Assembly (NCBI GenBank): GCA_017471245.1
Contig: JAFUVB010000034.1
Location: forward strand, 32,769 to 96,768
Direction: 5' to 3'
Source: Prevotella sp.
Lineage (GTDB): Bacteria > Bacteroidota > Bacteroidia > Bacteroidales > Bacteroidaceae
Length of the DNA: 64,000 nt
The translations under genes were made by a program, and so were the position numbers. The notes under the pieces were generated by a model. That model saw only the letters and a list, made by a program, of their open reading frames with translations. It searched no databases and was not told the origin of the DNA. This document shows, piece by piece, positions 62,278 through 64,000 of this stretch. How positions within the stretch are numbered: position 1 is the stretch's first letter; each line of letters begins with the position of its first letter.

Positions 62278-64000
62278 TCCTGACTTCGGCGATGCGTCAC
62301 CCTGTTCGCGCGTGCGCCTGTTAGTTTAACTGCTCTCCTTGTCAAGGATGGCCTTGATGTCGAAGAGTGGCTTAATCTGCAGGTGCTTATCAGTGAGAAA
62401 TAACGTCTTTACCCTCTCTGCATCACCATATGGCAGGCTCAGCTTTATGGTGGGTATTGTTTTGGCAATGTCAATCACCTTGTCCACGCTGAGGTTGATA
62501 CCACCATGCAGGACGATGATACGCTGTAGTTCCTTGTAGACTTTGTAGGCAATGAAGCATATGCAGATGTGCGCCTCGATGCGCTTCTCCGTGAAATGGA
62601 ATATCGGCCTTGCCTCCAGATTGCCCTTCGTCACACGGAAAGCCCGTTCCACGTACCAGAGACTGTGATATTGGGCGACGACCTGCTCGGCATCAAGGTT
62701 AGTGTTGGTGACGTAGCCTTTCAGGCCGTCCCATCTGGAATCGTTCTCAATCTCTTCCTCGTTGATGACCACCTGTACGTCCTTGCTGATGGTAAGGAAC
62801 TTATTATATCCACGCCTGTTAATGGAAGCCTTGGTGAGCACTCCGCTGCCATATGCCTTGCGCAGCCTCTCAATGCCCTTCTCACGGTTATGGGCATCCT
62901 TCTTGGCCCGCTGCTCTGAGTAGCCCACAATCAATCTCTCGCCGTTCTTGCGGGCATACTCATGGTATGTACCAGACACCTTCTCCTGTGCCAGTATCCA
63001 CTCCACGATATCGGAAGGCTCCTTCTTGATTCTCGCACCGAGGATATACTTGTAGCCTGCCCGGCGCAGCAGATCTATGTTGGTCTTGTTCAGAAGACCC
63101 GAATCGGCCACCACGACAAAGTCCCTGATATTAAAACGCTGGATGAAGTCGTCGATGATGGGAATCATCGTGCGCCCCTCATACTGCGCACCGTTGAAGA
63201 TGGAGTACGACAACGGATAGCCGTCCGCACTGACCAGCAGCCCCAGGATTATCTGAGACTCTGCCGTCTTGCCGTCCTTTGAGAATCCGTTCGTGCGCAA
63301 CTCGTCCTGAACTCCCGTTTCGAAGTACAGCGAAGTGACATCGTAGAACATCAGCCCAATGCTGCCTCCGAGAATCTTGCGGGTATGCTCCACGCTTATC
63401 TGTTGTACCAGTTCACGCTGTCTGTTGTACAGTTTGTCCATGTAGCGGTATATCTGGTCAAGGCTGACGTCCTCATGGAAATAAGACTTCAGATAGTCTG
63501 CAGTGGCCGACTTGCTCAGGGGCTGGCAGATGCGGGCGATGACCAGATGACGGAGGATCTCGTCCCTTATCCTGCCAAAGCCGATGCTGTCGTAGACCTG
63601 GTTCAGAATCTGCTGGGGACCGTTCAGGACAACGGCAGAGATGTTGTTCAGTACACGCTCCGACTCAAGGAACTCCTGCTGTACGATACTGCTCTGGGCA
63701 AAGTCAATCTCCTGCTGCCCGCCATACCTGCGTACCCACTCAGCCGCTTTGGCATACAGGCGGTCTGCCTCTTCCTCGGTCTTTGCAACACCGAAGCTTT
63801 TGACCTCCTTGAAGCCGCCACGGCTCTTGTCGACTACCACAACACTGATGGTGCCCGTCCTGTTTCTCTTCTTACGTGGGAACATGCCGCAAAGGTACAC
63901 AAATTTTCTGAGTCACCCAAGTCACCGAGCAAAATTCCCTGTTTATCGGGGTTTCAACTAGGTTGAGCCTTCGGAAATGTTAAAACCGCCGAAGTCAGGA
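62278..64000. mobile_element. IS1634-family insertion sequence (right end at or beyond the window edge)
   Basis: The left end TCCTGACTTCGGCG (62278-62291) is repeated as its exact reverse complement at 63987-64000, the last 14 bases of the window, giving terminal inverted repeats of at least 14 bp. One transposase gene fills the space between. Visible length is 1,723 bp. The element may extend a few bases further on both sides, so target duplication cannot be seen. It inserted downstream of the addB and Cys-rich genes, apparently without breaking a gene. Confidence 0.9.
62326..63885 (-). CDS. IS1634-family transposase
   Basis: 519 residues from ATG 63885. DDE transposase with the first Asp in LMFYDVTSLYFET, the second in DFVVVADSGLLN, and Glu in LWYVERAFRVTKGNLEARPI, all intact, so it is probably functional. 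A GTG at 63900 is also in frame but lies upstream of, and would precede, the -7 box TACCTTTG (63897-63890 on the minus strand). With that promoter the mRNA would start almost at the ATG. TTGG 19 bp further upstream could serve as a weak -33 element. Confidence 0.93.
   Translation of the reverse strand: MFPRKKRNRTGTISVVVVDKSRGGFKEVKSFGVAKTEEEADRLYAKAAEWVRRYGGQQEIDFAQSSIVQQEFLESERVLNNISAVVLNGPQQILNQVYDSIGFGRIRDEILRHLVIARICQPLSKSATADYLKSYFHEDVSLDQIYRYMDKLYNRQRELVQQISVEHTRKILGGSIGLMFYDVTSLYFETGVQDELRTNGFSKDGKTAESQIILGLLVSADGYPLSYSIFNGAQYEGRTMIPIIDDFIQRFNIRDFVVVADSGLLNKTNIDLLRRAGYKYILGARIKKEPSDIVEWILAQEKVSGTYHEYARKNGERLIVGYSEQRAKKDAHNREKGIERLRKAYGSGVLTKASINRRGYNKFLTISKDVQVVINEEEIENDSRWDGLKGYVTNTNLDAEQVVAQYHSLWYVERAFRVTKGNLEARPIFHFTEKRIEAHICICFIAYKVYKELQRIIVLHGGINLSVDKVIDIAKTIPTIKLSLPYGDAERVKTLFLTDKHLQIKPLFDIKAILDKESS

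Overview
The window is chromosomal DNA from a member of the Bacteroidales, most likely Prevotella or a close relative. Four independent features support this: promoters of the Bacteroidetes type (TTTG, 19-20 bp, TAnnTTTG), an LpxC-FabZ fusion, a short primary sigma factor of about 290 residues, and a protein that resembles a type IX secretion C-terminal domain. Almost all of the window is ordinary housekeeping sequence. There is no prophage, CRISPR array or defence island; the only mobile element is an IS1634-family insertion sequence that runs to the right edge.

Layout. 1-5.5 kb: the 3' part of rnz, a small CTD-like secreted protein, then an envelope operon (L,D-transpeptidase, ECF sigma factor, one-TM putative regulator, small periplasmic protein) closed by a strong terminator, then a beta-barrel-like protein. 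5.9-13.2 kb: NUDIX and ispE face away from ileS, which is followed by a DksA/TraR-like protein, lspA, a DUF4296 lipoprotein and a small ORF. 13.4-20.9 kb: gdhA, then a tightly packed five-gene catabolic operon (DapA-family aldolase, sodium symporter, Fe-alcohol dehydrogenase, PdxA2-like dehydrogenase, DUF1537 acid-sugar kinase). 21-28.9 kb: M64 peptidase, folK-like and rlmD on the minus strand, then ppdK and a LysM glucosaminidase. 29-38.7 kb: PIF1-like helicase, PBP1A, miaA, lpxA, lpxC-fabZ, lpxD and an HD hydrolase. 38.9-47.5 kb: pyrF, prfA, purM, lemA, a TPM protein, aroE, menG, purC and phoH. 47.6-51.8 kb: a DUF5715 protein, tRNA-Thr(CGU), tRNA-Gly(CCC) and uvrA. 53-62.2 kb: rpoD, a DUF5686-like outer-membrane protein, addA/addB-type recombination nuclease genes and a small Cys-rich membrane protein. 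62.3-64 kb: IS1634-family element.

The most unusual signal is between genes. Six non-coding loci carry tandem arrays with a 22-bp period (23 bp at lemA). Four share a near-palindromic A4-N7-T4 core (AAAACCTATGCTTTT or its reverse complement); others repeat unrelated local sequence at the same period. Three of the loci (about 5.5-5.95, 27.2-27.9 and 52.1-52.7 kb) also carry arrays of a 7-bp unit (NNATTGA) and long inverted repeats whose arms are built from 12-bp units. Two of those elements share an arm family; the third has an unrelated arm sequence but the same design. I know of no named element with this design, but I cannot search databases, so novelty is unproven. The second notable observation is an isoleucyl-tRNA synthetase with GIHH in place of the class I HxGH signature.
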